A stretch of 8,746 nucleotides of DNA. It comes from Synechococcaceae bacterium WB8_1B_136. Its GTDB lineage: Bacteria; Cyanobacteriota; Cyanobacteriia; PCC-6307; Cyanobiaceae. The stretch covers positions 1 through 8,746 of the forward strand of contig RGNC01000078.1 in the NCBI GenBank assembly GCA_010029175.1, written 5' to 3'. Positions 1 through 5,606 of this stretch are shown piece by piece; position 1 is the first letter of the stretch, and every line of letters begins with the position of its first letter. The position numbers and the translations under genes were made by a program. The notes under the pieces are model-generated. The model made no database searches. It saw only the letters and a list, made by a program, of their open reading frames with translations, and was not told where the DNA came from.

Positions 1-40
1 GATGTTCGTTACCGGGGAGGGGATCCTGTCTTGCGCGAAG
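1..40 (+). pseudogene. MNT nucleotidyltransferase, C-terminal shard
   Basis: These 40 bases match positions 6684-6723, inside the intact MNT gene at 6414-6755, at 39 of 40 positions (the difference is at base 31). They encode the family's C-terminal stretch DVRYRGGDPVLRE in the same frame. The shard runs out of the window on the left, so whether a complete gene precedes it is unknown. On the right the homology stops abruptly, and the expected ending of the protein, the HEPN start and the rest of the cassette are missing. It is the closest relative of copy 3 in this window. Confidence 0.8.
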
Positions 41-41
41 G

Positions 42-64
42 GGGTGGTGGGCAGCGCGGCCCTG
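42..64 (+). pseudogene. M28 peptidase shard fused to the MNT shard
   Basis: Twenty of 23 bases match positions 2289-2311 of the M28 peptidase gene, and the translation VVGSAAL fits its MVGSAAL. It follows the MNT shard with at most one base between them, so it marks a recombination junction. After base 64 the similarity ends, ten bases before the nuclease stop codon. The match is short, so chance similarity is not excluded, but M28 pieces beside MNT genes recur in this window. Confidence 0.5.
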
Positions 65-73
65 AGGTTCTGA

Positions 74-964
74 TCACCGATCACAAAGCTCACGAAAAGC
101 GCAGTGCTGGCAAAAGCCGAGATTCTCGGTGAGTGGAAAAGCCTCTTTCTCCAGTGGGATGTTGCGTTCGGGATCGGCGCAGAGCAGCTTCATCCGGGCG
201 ATCTCGCCTCCCACCTCAGTGGCCAAAGCATCTAGCTCCGCCTTACTCGGCTGGGCCTCCACTTCCGAATAGGCGGGTTGCAGATAAGCGGCGATGCAGC
301 GAATCCGCCCAGCTTCCACCGAAAGGGTGTGTTCGGCCCATGCTGCATAGCCCACCAGCTGGCGCAGGTGTTTCACCGGATCCTGGCGACCGCTTTTCCA
401 GTCCAGGATCACAGTCTCGGTGGGTGTTTGAAGCAGGGCATCCACCTTGGCGTAGATCTTGAGCTCCTGCAGCCGCGCCTCTCCGTAGCCAGGCGGTTCG
501 ATCAGAAAGGGCGGGTCGTCGGCCAGCTGCTCCTGCAACCAGTGATAGCGATCACTGGCCAGGAATGGCTCCATGCAAGCCAGCACAGAAGGCTGCAGAT
601 CGGCTGCACCAACCGGCTGGCGCTCGCCGTAATACACCTCCATCAGGCCGCTGCAACTTTGGAGTTCCCGCAAGATTGTCTTGCCGACATATACCTGAAA
701 GCGGCTTTGATCTATGGGGTCGCGGGTTTTCAGCAAGCGCCTGAGCACGGCGGCCAGCACCGTATGGACCGCCTGGCCGATGATCATCGGCGCACTGCTC
801 AGCTGCCTGAGCAGCAGGATGCGATTCAGCGGCAGCTCCCGCTCAAACTTCCAGTAGTACTGGTAGAAGTAGCGCCGGCGGCAGCCGCGGAAGGTTTCCG
901 AGCGGGTGGTGGACCAGCCCAGCTGGGGGGAGTAGGGATAACGGGATAGCCCGATTTCAGGCAT
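74..964 (-). CDS. PD-(D/E)XK nuclease family protein with AddB/Cas4-like cysteine cluster
   Basis: This 296-residue protein has the layout of RecB/AddB/Cas4-type nucleases. An N-terminal cysteine (C28, in RGCRRRYFYQYY) lies in the usual 'C-R-x-Y-Y' entry motif, followed by GQAVH with H67. The nuclease core has D175 (KVDALL) and D188-W-K190 (ILDWKSG), then the QxxxY-type helix Q202 to Y206. Three C-terminal cysteines C285, C288 and C294 have CX2C-X5-C spacing, which with C28 would hold a 4Fe-4S cluster as in AddB and Cas4. The expected activity is metal-dependent DNA cleavage in the cytoplasm; the substrate is not known. No helicase, cas1 or cas2 gene is nearby. The ATG at 964 has no clear Shine-Dalgarno, but it precedes the conserved N-terminal motif by a sensible distance. 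The gene is transcribed leftward, alone, and looks intact. Confidence 0.85.
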   Translation of the reverse strand: MPEIGLSRYPYSPQLGWSTTRSETFRGCRRRYFYQYYWKFERELPLNRILLLRQLSSAPMIIGQAVHTVLAAVLRRLLKTRDPIDQSRFQVYVGKTILRELQSCSGLMEVYYGERQPVGAADLQPSVLACMEPFLASDRYHWLQEQLADDPPFLIEPPGYGEARLQELKIYAKVDALLQTPTETVILDWKSGRQDPVKHLRQLVGYAAWAEHTLSVEAGRIRCIAAYLQPAYSEVEAQPSKAELDALATEVGGEIARMKLLCADPERNIPLEKEAFPLTENLGFCQHCAFRELCDR

Positions 965-1287
965 GGGTCGTCAGCGGCTATGCGCGATCAATACATTGCT
1001 GGCATCTGAATCCTCAATCACGGCACAGTAAGACGAGGAATCGCGCCGGCGCGGGGCCGAGTGCCTGCGCTGGAGCTGTTCAGGGAGCGGGCCGTGGATG
1101 CGCAGATGCTGGGCGAGACCACTTGGAATTCGGCGGGGCAGCGGGGGTTTGATGCCTTGCCAGATTGGATCCAGCCCGTCTGGAGCGTGCCCGAAGCCGG
1201 CAGTAACGCAGTGAATCGAGCGGATCGATGTAGCCAGGCATTGAAAAACGACACACGCTCAATTCCCAGGGCTGCGATTGAGATAGC
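965..1287. other. Intergenic stretch of about 320 bp without an assignable gene
   Basis: Open frames exist on both strands (for example a plus-strand frame open from about 1010 to 1345 with a GTG at 1061), but they overlap each other antisense. They have no Shine-Dalgarno and encode no family I recognise. The plus-strand frame reads plausibly in one section (ELFRERAVDAQMLGETTW, then DALPDWIQPVW), so it may be a gene remnant. The promoters for the leftward nuclease and for the gene beginning near 1288 should lie here, but no convincing -35/-10 pair was seen. Confidence 0.5.
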
Positions 1288-1701
1288 ATGGAGAGACCAG
1301 CCCATACCTCAATGTCAGATCTCACAGAATCGCCTAATGGCATAAATAATCAGAATGCAATTGGAGAAGCGGAGGAAAGAAGATCATTAAATGGCTTTGA
1401 ATTTGAGCATAGCGATTTCAGCAAACAGCTTTGTCCCGAGGCCAAAGGACATTTTTGCATGCTTTGGGGAGACCATGGAGAAGGAGGCTACGACACACAG
1501 GCGAATGGCTACATTCAAGGTGGCCAGCCCATGGATGACACGTTTGAGTTGATCAGTATCTATCTCGATTTTGAGGAGGCGCTCAGCCAGTGCAGCTGGG
1601 CTCGGATGAGGCAGGCCGTAAGGGAACTGCGCCAACTACGGACTGAAATGGGCTACAGCCAAGCCGAGGAGCGCGAGGCACGAAGGGACGAAGACTTCTA
1701 G
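1288..1701 (+). CDS. Hypothetical protein, acidic C-terminal helix
   Basis: This encodes a 137-residue protein that I do not recognise. The start is uncertain: ATG 1288 and ATG 1312 are in frame and neither has a good ribosome binding site. The first third is polar and low in structure. The middle (SKQLCPEAKGHFCMLWG, then GEGGYDTQANGYIQGG) looks globular. The C-terminal third (FEEALSQCSWARMRQAVREL onward) is predicted helical and ends in a charged EEREARRDEDF tail. No signal peptide or membrane segment is visible. The region around 1320-1560 is clearly richer in A and T than the neighbours, which may mean separate acquisition or relaxed selection. It lies upstream of the 52-residue gene and the M28 remnant on the same strand. 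Confidence 0.45.
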   Translation: MERPAHTSMSDLTESPNGINNQNAIGEAEERRSLNGFEFEHSDFSKQLCPEAKGHFCMLWGDHGEGGYDTQANGYIQGGQPMDDTFELISIYLDFEEALSQCSWARMRQAVRELRQLRTEMGYSQAEEREARRDEDF

Positions 1702-1781
1702 TCGTGGTCGTTCGCGCAAGCCACCTTAAATCGCCGACCTGCATCGAATACGTTGATTCACGTCATCATTGTCTGCTAGCC

Positions 1782-1940
1782 ATGACCCCCGAGCAACTCG
1801 ATCAGATTGCCAGCGTTGCCCAGAAGAGCATCCTCAACAGCCTCGACATGTACATCCAGAGCGCCACTGAACAGCTCGGCATCACCGAGGAGATCAGCGA
1901 CGACGATTGGCAGACCCTGGTGGATCTGATCCTGGCTTGA
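1782..1940 (+). CDS. Small acidic hypothetical protein (52 aa)
   Basis: From ATG 1782 this frame encodes 52 residues: MTPEQLDQIASVAQKSIL, a second helix around SLDMYIQSATEQLG, and an acidic end, EEISDDDWQTLVDLILA. It looks like a compact helical protein with no Cys, no membrane segment and no recognised domain. The frame is open further upstream to 1704, but that part (MVVRASHLKSPTC...) reads like non-coding sequence, so the internal ATG is preferred. The stop ends four bases before the ATG of the M28 gene, suggesting the two were once co-transcribed. Whether it is functional now that its neighbour is broken cannot be told. Confidence 0.5.
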   Translation: MTPEQLDQIASVAQKSILNSLDMYIQSATEQLGITEEISDDDWQTLVDLILA

Positions 1941-1944
1941 TGCC

Positions 1945-2766
1945 ATGAACGCAACCCTGCAAGCCGCGACATGCCCGCTGGGATCCGCTCGGCCTGATGG
2001 CGGTGCGCCAAGCCATCCGAGAGCGCCTGGCGCCGTTGGGGCCGCTGGAGGAACACCGCTTTTGCTCATCCGGAGAGGAAGGTGTGAACCTGATCCTGCG
2101 GCTGCCTGGCCGAGAATCCAGCCTGGCTCCGCTGCTGGTGGGTGCCCACTACGACGGACCGCTCCACTCCCCTGGTGCCGACGACAACGCCAGTGGCGTG
2201 GCGGCTCTGCTGGAGCTGGCGAGGCGCTGGGCGACGGATCCACCGCGCCGGCCGGTGTGGCTCGTGGCCTTCGATCAGGAGGAATGGGGGATGGTGGGCA
2301 GTGCGGCTCTGGCGCAGGACCTCCGCAACAACCGGCAGCACCTCAAGCTGATGGTGAGCCTGGAGATGCTGGCCTTCACCAGTGAGCAGCAGAGCTACCC
2401 GGTTCCATGGTGGCCAACGCCGGTGCCGGCCTGCTGCTGCCGGGGCTGGCCCGCGCGATGGGAAGGCACGTGCCCACCAAGGTGCTGCCGGTGCCCAACG
2501 GCGGCCATGGAATCAAGGGAGTGAGGCTGAGCGACCACAGCCCGTTCTGGGATGCGGGTTACAACGCCCTGATGGTGACGGACACCTCGTTTATGCGGAA
2601 TCCGCATTACCACCAGATGACGGACACGGTGGAGACGCTGGATCTGGACTTCTTCTCGGCGGTGGTGGAGGGGCTGGATGGGGCCTGGGGGCGCTGTGAT
2701 GGGTGCTGCACGGCCAATCAGCGGAGATCTATGCAGCCAGCGCATAGATCCGAACCATGGGATTGA
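1945..2766 (+). pseudogene. M28-family aminopeptidase, broken by two frame changes (copy 1)
   Basis: Reading across frames gives a nearly complete M28 zinc aminopeptidase. The ATG at 1945 starts in one frame (MNATLQA). From about 1967 the homologous sequence continues in another (RHARWDPLGLMAVRQ). From about 2402 it moves to a third frame (MVANAGAGLLLPGLAR) to the end. The metal and catalytic set can be followed: GAHYDG (His), GADDNASG (bridging Asp), FDQEEWG (catalytic Glu pair), SLEML (acidic ligand) and NPHYHQMTDT (His). At the second break the text jumps from EQQSYP to MVANAG. The loop that usually lies between seems deleted, so this is likely a deletion of a length not divisible by three. 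The first break likewise looks like a small N-terminal deletion. The true C-terminus probably lies near 2690; the frame then runs to a stop at 2766. No active enzyme is expected. Confidence 0.85.
2726..2750. repeat. Perfect 9-bp inverted repeat (hairpin)
   Basis: GATCTATGC at 2726-2734 and GCATAGATC at 2742-2750 are perfect reverse complements around a 7-base loop. It lies at the 3' end of the broken M28 gene, upstream of the MNT-HEPN operon. No T-run follows, so a classical terminator is not supported. It could fold in RNA or be an operator-like palindrome. Confidence 0.5.
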
Positions 2767-2937
2767 GAGCAGGTTGCTCCCGGTTCCTGGTGGCAGTCCG
2801 CAGCGTCCACAATTGAGGAAGCACAGCCCGAGCGCACCCGCCGCACCTTCGCGCTGCAGACCCATCGGGTGGAGCCGGCCGGAGCGATCTACCTTTGGCC
2901 CCAGGGGGCAGTGCCCCAGGAGGTACCGGCATCATGA
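2767..2937 (+). pseudogene. Orphan C-terminal tail overlapping the MNT start
   Basis: After the stop that ends the M28 frame, the same frame is open for 56 codons and reads convincingly as protein in its last part (RRTFALQTHRVEPAGAIYLW), ending in EVPAS and TGA at 2935-2937. There is no plausible start codon early in it. I do not recognise the family. The stop overlaps the next MNT start as ATGA, the same overlap that links MNT genes to HEPN, VapC or another remnant elsewhere in the window. I therefore take it as the surviving end of a former upstream partner gene, though an unusual untranslated stretch is possible. Confidence 0.35.
2918..2923 (+). promoter_or_regulatory. Strong Shine-Dalgarno for the first MNT gene
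   Basis: AGGAGG, ten bases before ATG 2934. It decides this start over the longer in-frame alternative at 2895 and indicates efficient initiation at the head of the three-gene operon. Confidence 0.65.
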
Positions 2938-3284
2938 GTACCATGATCGTCTCCCAGCTGCCCGATCCCGCTCCCCTCGTCACCCGAGCGGCTCTGGAGG
3001 CCTTCATCCAGCGGCTGGTGCGGCACTTCGCCCCGCAGCAGATCATCCTGTTTGGATCCCAGGCTCGCGGCGAAGCCCGTTGGGATTCCGACGCTGACCT
3101 TCTGGTCGTGATGCCGTTCGAGGGAAGCTCATTCGAGCGGCGCCTAGAGATGCTCGAAGTGGCGAAGCCATCATTCCCGGTGGATCTCTTGCTATGCCGG
3201 CCGGAAGCCGCAAAACAGAGGTACAGCTGGGGTGATCCCTTCCTCCGCGAAGCGTTTGATCACGGTGAGATGCTGCATGGCTGA
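2934..3284 (+). CDS. MNT-type nucleotidyltransferase, antitoxin candidate (copy 1)
   Basis: This 116-residue protein is a minimal polymerase-beta-type nucleotidyltransferase. The signature is G41-S42-QARGEARWDSDAD with metal-binding D53 and D55. A third acidic position, D84, lies in FPVDLLL. The C-terminal block YSWGDPFLREAFDHGEMLHG is shared by all copies here. In the characterised MntA-HepT systems the MNT protein is the antitoxin and adds AMP units to a HEPN ribonuclease toxin; the same role is inferred here. ATG 2934 is chosen because of AGGAGG ten bases upstream and the ATGA overlap with the preceding frame. The stop is overlapped by the HEPN start through ATGGCTGA, so translation of the pair should be coupled. 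All three acidic residues are present, so it looks active. Confidence 0.85.
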   Translation: MSTMIVSQLPDPAPLVTRAALEAFIQRLVRHFAPQQIILFGSQARGEARWDSDADLLVVMPFEGSSFERRLEMLEVAKPSFPVDLLLCRPEAAKQRYSWGDPFLREAFDHGEMLHG

Positions 3285-3672
3285 ACTCACGCCATTGATC
3301 AAAGCGTGGATTCGCTTTACTGAAGAGGATTGGGATGACGCCCTGATCCTCTCCAGATCTGGAGGCAAGCCGCGCAGCATCTGCTTTCACGCACAACAGC
3401 GCATCGAAAAACTGTTCAAGGCAGACCTGATGCGGCTGCAGGCGATCATTCCTAAAATACACAATCTTCGCGAACTGTCTGATCTCCTGCATCAGGCTGA
3501 TGACTCCTGGCAAGCCACAAGCATCGACCTCAATCGTCTCTCCCTGGCAGCCGTTGATCTTCGCTATCCCGATCCCAACGAGCCAAATCCTGAGATTGAG
3601 ATTGCTTTGGTGCTACAGATTGCTTTGGATCTGCGACTGAGGCTCTTACAGCGACTGGGAGCCGAGCCATGA
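3277..3672 (+). CDS. HEPN-domain protein, toxin candidate (copy 1)
   Basis: This 131-residue all-helical protein is of the HEPN family usually paired with MNT genes. The core motif is R33-SIC-F-H38-AQQRIEKLFKA, an R-X4-H arrangement with the FHAQQ..EK..KA helix. A second conserved patch is AAVDLRYPDP near residues 90-98. HEPN proteins with R-X4-6-H are metal-independent ribonucleases; whether this residue pair is the catalytic one in this subfamily is an inference. The gene begins at ATG 3277, inside the end of the MNT gene (8-base overlap ATGGCTGA), preceded by a weak Shine-Dalgarno-like GGTGAG. Its stop overlaps the next gene's start as ATGA. It appears intact. The likely partner is the preceding MNT protein. 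Confidence 0.82.
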   Translation: MAELTPLIKAWIRFTEEDWDDALILSRSGGKPRSICFHAQQRIEKLFKADLMRLQAIIPKIHNLRELSDLLHQADDSWQATSIDLNRLSLAAVDLRYPDPNEPNPEIEIALVLQIALDLRLRLLQRLGAEP

Positions 3673-4466
3673 ACAGTCCTGCTGCTACGTCTCCCGCCCC
3701 CCTCGTCACCCGAGAAGCCCTGGAGGTCTTCACCCAGCGCCTGGTAGAGCGGTTCGCTCCGGAGCAGGTGATCCTGTTCGGCTCGATGGCCAGGGGGGAG
3801 GCGCGCTGGGATTCCGATGCCGACCTCCTTGTGGTGATGCCCTACGAGGGCAAGCCACGGGACGCTGTGGAGGCCCTGCTCGCCGCCGGCGTCGCCGACT
3901 TTCCGCTGGATCTGCATTTGCGGCGGCCGGAGGAGATCGGCCCGCGCTATCGCTGGGGCGATCCCTACATCCGCGAGGCCCTGGATCACGGGGAGCTGCT
4001 GCACGGCGAGCTCGACCGCAGCACGCTCGAACGGCCCGGCGCCTGCACCCCGGTGCGCAATCCGGTGGTGCAGGAATGGATCGAGCGGGCCGAACGTCAT
4101 TGGCGCATGGCAGAGCTGCTTCCCGATCTTCCGCCCGGTTATCTCAGTGGGCTGTTCCAGGTGCAGCGCTGCCTGGAGACCTATCTGCGCGCCGCCCTGA
4201 TCGCCCAGCAGATCCCCTCACGCAAGTGTCGCGATCTTCTGCAACTCAGCAACCGGCTGGCGGGCACCATCCCCGGCTGGCAGCCCGAACCCGCCACGTT
4301 GAACACGCTGACGCAGGCGGCCTTGGCCTACCTCGATCCCGGCGAGGACCATCCTGAGCCCACCCAGGACACAGCCTGGGCCCTGGTTGAGGCACGGCCA
4401 CTGCGCGACTGCCTGCGCCACTGGTTCGACAGCCTGGAGGCGGTGACGCCTCTGGAGATGGCCTGA
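3669..4466 (+). CDS. Natural MNT-HEPN fusion protein with degenerate HEPN half
   Basis: This 265-residue single reading frame joins a complete MNT domain (residues 1-113; G38-S39, D50, D52 and D81 present; ending DHGELLHG) to a HEPN-like domain (about 130-265; WIERAERHWRMAELL, then FQVQRCLETYLRA). Compared with the neighbouring HEPN proteins, the FHAQQ motif has become FQVQR at 163-167, so the His is Gln. The Arg equivalent to R33 is L159, and the RYPDP patch is AYLDP. The HEPN half is therefore predicted to lack ribonuclease activity, while the MNT half looks active. At the junction, GGCTGA of the separate genes corresponds to GGCGAG here: losing the T of the stop would bring HEPN into the MNT frame. 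The start overlaps the preceding HEPN stop (ATGA), with GGGAG seven bases upstream. It may act as an extra antitoxin or dominant-inactive partner (inference). Confidence 0.85.
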   Translation: MNSPAATSPAPLVTREALEVFTQRLVERFAPEQVILFGSMARGEARWDSDADLLVVMPYEGKPRDAVEALLAAGVADFPLDLHLRRPEEIGPRYRWGDPYIREALDHGELLHGELDRSTLERPGACTPVRNPVVQEWIERAERHWRMAELLPDLPPGYLSGLFQVQRCLETYLRAALIAQQIPSRKCRDLLQLSNRLAGTIPGWQPEPATLNTLTQAALAYLDPGEDHPEPTQDTAWALVEARPLRDCLRHWFDSLEAVTPLEMA

Positions 4467-4556
4467 TGGTCAGGCTGAGCTCCAGGCGCGCCTACAGGCC
4501 GGCCTGCATCAGTTCGCCGTGCCGCGTCATGCCCGCTTCACGCACCGGGCACGATC

Positions 4557-4766
4557 GTGGACCTGCCCGAGCGGGAGCGGGGCCAGCTCGATGCCCTCTG
4601 CCGTCAGCAGGGGATGTCGCGGGCCGAGGCGATCCGCCAGGCGTTGCGCCTATGGCTACAGCAGCAAACGCCATCCCATGCGGAGGTGTTCGGCCTCTGG
4701 CGCGACCGACCCGAGGACGCACTGGAGCTGCAGGAGGCCTTGCGCCAGGAATGGAGTGCGCGTTGA
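4557..4766 (+). CDS. vapB: Ribbon-helix-helix antitoxin, VapB type
   Basis: This encodes about 69 residues with the short beta strand (TIVDLPE when read from just before the GTG) and two helices RGQLDALCRQQGMSRAEAIRQ of a CopG-type ribbon-helix-helix DNA-binding domain. The tail FGLWRDRPEDALELQEALRQ is typical of antitoxins that wrap a PIN toxin. It should bind its own promoter and neutralise the downstream VapC. The start is a problem: in this frame there is no ATG between the stop at 4476 and the domain. GTG 4557 is the only ordinary candidate and has no Shine-Dalgarno, and it would trim the first beta strand. The N-terminus may therefore have been damaged by a small upstream rearrangement. 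The stop overlaps the VapC start as TGATG. Confidence 0.75.
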   Translation: MDLPERERGQLDALCRQQGMSRAEAIRQALRLWLQQQTPSHAEVFGLWRDRPEDALELQEALRQEWSAR

Positions 4767-5137
4767 TGCTGCTGCTCGACACCAACATCCTGATCGACGT
4801 GTTGCGCGGCGAAGCGGTGGCTCTGGCCTGGCTGGAGCAGCAACAGCAGCCCCACATCAGCGTGATCACCTGGATCGAGGTGCTGGTGGGTTGCCGGGAG
4901 GGCGAAACCAGCCGCGTGCACGACTGGTTGGAATGTTTCCCGCGCCTGCCACTGGATGAGGCGATCGCGGCCGAAACGGTGCTGCTGCGCCAGCGGCACG
5001 GCCTCAAGATCCCCGACGCAATCATCCTGGCCACAGCCCGCTGCGGCGACTTCAGCCTCGCCACCCGCAACGTGAAGGATTTCCCCCTGGCGCTGGGTGG
5101 TGTGGTGCATCCCTATCGGCTTGAAGCCACCCCATGA
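4766..5137 (+). CDS. vapC: PIN-domain ribonuclease toxin, VapC family
   Basis: This 123-residue protein has the PIN-domain acidic set: D5 (LLLDTNILID), E38 (ITWIEVLVG) and D84 (IPDAIILATA), followed by ATRNVKDF near residue 99, where N102/D105 fill the fourth position. VapC toxins are Mg-dependent endoribonucleases that typically cut initiator tRNA or rRNA; the target here is unknown. ATG 4766 overlaps the antitoxin stop by one base; an in-frame ATG at 4751 would add five residues but breaks the usual MLLLDTN start. The stop is overlapped as ATGA by the start of a truncated MNT gene, mimicking the HEPN-to-MNT arrangement upstream. It looks full length and intact. Confidence 0.88.
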   Translation: MLLLDTNILIDVLRGEAVALAWLEQQQQPHISVITWIEVLVGCREGETSRVHDWLECFPRLPLDEAIAAETVLLRQRHGLKIPDAIILATARCGDFSLATRNVKDFPLALGGVVHPYRLEATP

Positions 5138-5234
5138 CGGTCCACGCCACATCCACCCCAGCCCCCTTGGGTGACCCGCGAGGCTCTGGAGGCATTCACC
5201 CAACGGCTGGTGGCCGAGTTCGAACCTGAGCAGG
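5134..5234 (+). pseudogene. MNT nucleotidyltransferase, N-terminal fragment (copy 4)
   Basis: ATG 5134 starts a frame like the other MNT genes (STPAPL). At 5167-5171 there is one extra G compared with the other copies, after which the homology continues in another frame (TREALEAFTQRLVAEFEPEQ). The match stops at about 5234, immediately before the point where the others read VILFGS, so the catalytic motif and the rest are gone. It is doubly inactivated. It overlaps the VapC stop by ATGA. Confidence 0.82.
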
Positions 5235-5291
5235 GGAACCGACAAACGGGATTGCCCCCTGGATCCAACCCAAAAGCCAGCCCGGATCAGC

Positions 5292-5315
5292 CCTGCGGAC
5301 GTCACAAACCGCAGG
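5292..5315. repeat. Inverted repeat between the MNT fragment and yoeB
   Basis: CCTGCGG (5292-5298) and CCGCAGG (5309-5315) are perfect reverse complements around ten bases. An alternative fold pairs CAAACC with GGTTTG around the second arm. It lies just past the yoeB stop (leftward transcript) and past the MNT fragment (rightward), where a bidirectional terminator could sit. There is no clear T-run, so function is unproven. The rest of 5235-5339 holds nothing I can name. Confidence 0.35.
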
Positions 5316-5339
5316 TTTGGTGGCGGCAGTTGGTACGGC

Positions 5340-5606
5340 TCAGTAGTGGTACCGCCCCTGGAGAAACTCCACCCGATCCGCCTTCACGAGGTATACACAG
5401 CGGTGCTCCTGGGTGATCCGGCGGGACCATACCCCTGGGCCCAGATTTTTCAAAGATTCCGATTTGCCGATGCCCTGAAAGGGATCTCGTAGCACCGCAC
5501 GCATCAACTCCAGCAGTCGTTTGGCCGCGCGCCGATCGGCATCGATCCAGTGCTGCAGGTCGTCCAGAAATTCCGGATGACACACCGCCTCTCGTTGAGC
5601 ACTCAT
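5340..5606 (-). CDS. yoeB: YoeB/Txe-type mRNA interferase toxin
   Basis: This 88-residue RelE-superfamily toxin follows Escherichia coli YoeB closely in length and motifs: FQGIGKSESLK, WSRRITQEHR and the terminal RYHY. The residues known to be catalytic in YoeB (E46, R65, H83) correspond to E50, R69 and H87 here, all present. The only visible change near them is Ser where many have Pro (GKPE to GKSE). YoeB binds the ribosomal A site and cleaves mRNA during translation. Its ATG lies inside the end of the antitoxin gene with an ATGA overlap, the standard antitoxin-first order. The pair is transcribed leftward, against the surrounding genes, and faces the truncated MNT copy. Confidence 0.92.
   Translation of the reverse strand: MSAQREAVCHPEFLDDLQHWIDADRRAAKRLLELMRAVLRDPFQGIGKSESLKNLGPGVWSRRITQEHRCVYLVKADRVEFLQGRYHY

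Noticed and set aside
278..949. Plus-strand open frame of 223 codons
   Set aside because: It is antisense to the PD-(D/E)XK nuclease, which has ordered catalytic and cysteine motifs; no features of its own.
1018..1345. Overlapping open frames on both strands
   Set aside because: No ribosome site, no recognised family, and mutually exclusive frames; not strong enough to annotate as a gene, described only as an unassigned stretch.
1945..2385. The 146-codon frame beginning at the M28 start codon
   Set aside because: After its first seven or so codons it leaves the peptidase frame; the remaining translation is Gly/Ala/Arg-rich shadow sequence.
4466..4765. Long frame from ATG 4466 that runs into VapC
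   Set aside because: Its first 100 residues read as low-complexity Pro/Arg/Ala-rich sequence antiphase to the real antitoxin; VapC starts at its own ATG 4766.
4604..5305. Long minus-strand open frame of 233 codons
   Set aside because: It lies fully antisense to the VapBC pair and the MNT fragment, which have clear motifs; its translation has no recognisable domain. It is a GC-rich shadow frame.
5309..5325. GGTTTGGTGG near 5315 resembling part of the IS end
   Set aside because: Only ten bases are shared with the IS terminal repeat, too few to call an old IS scar.
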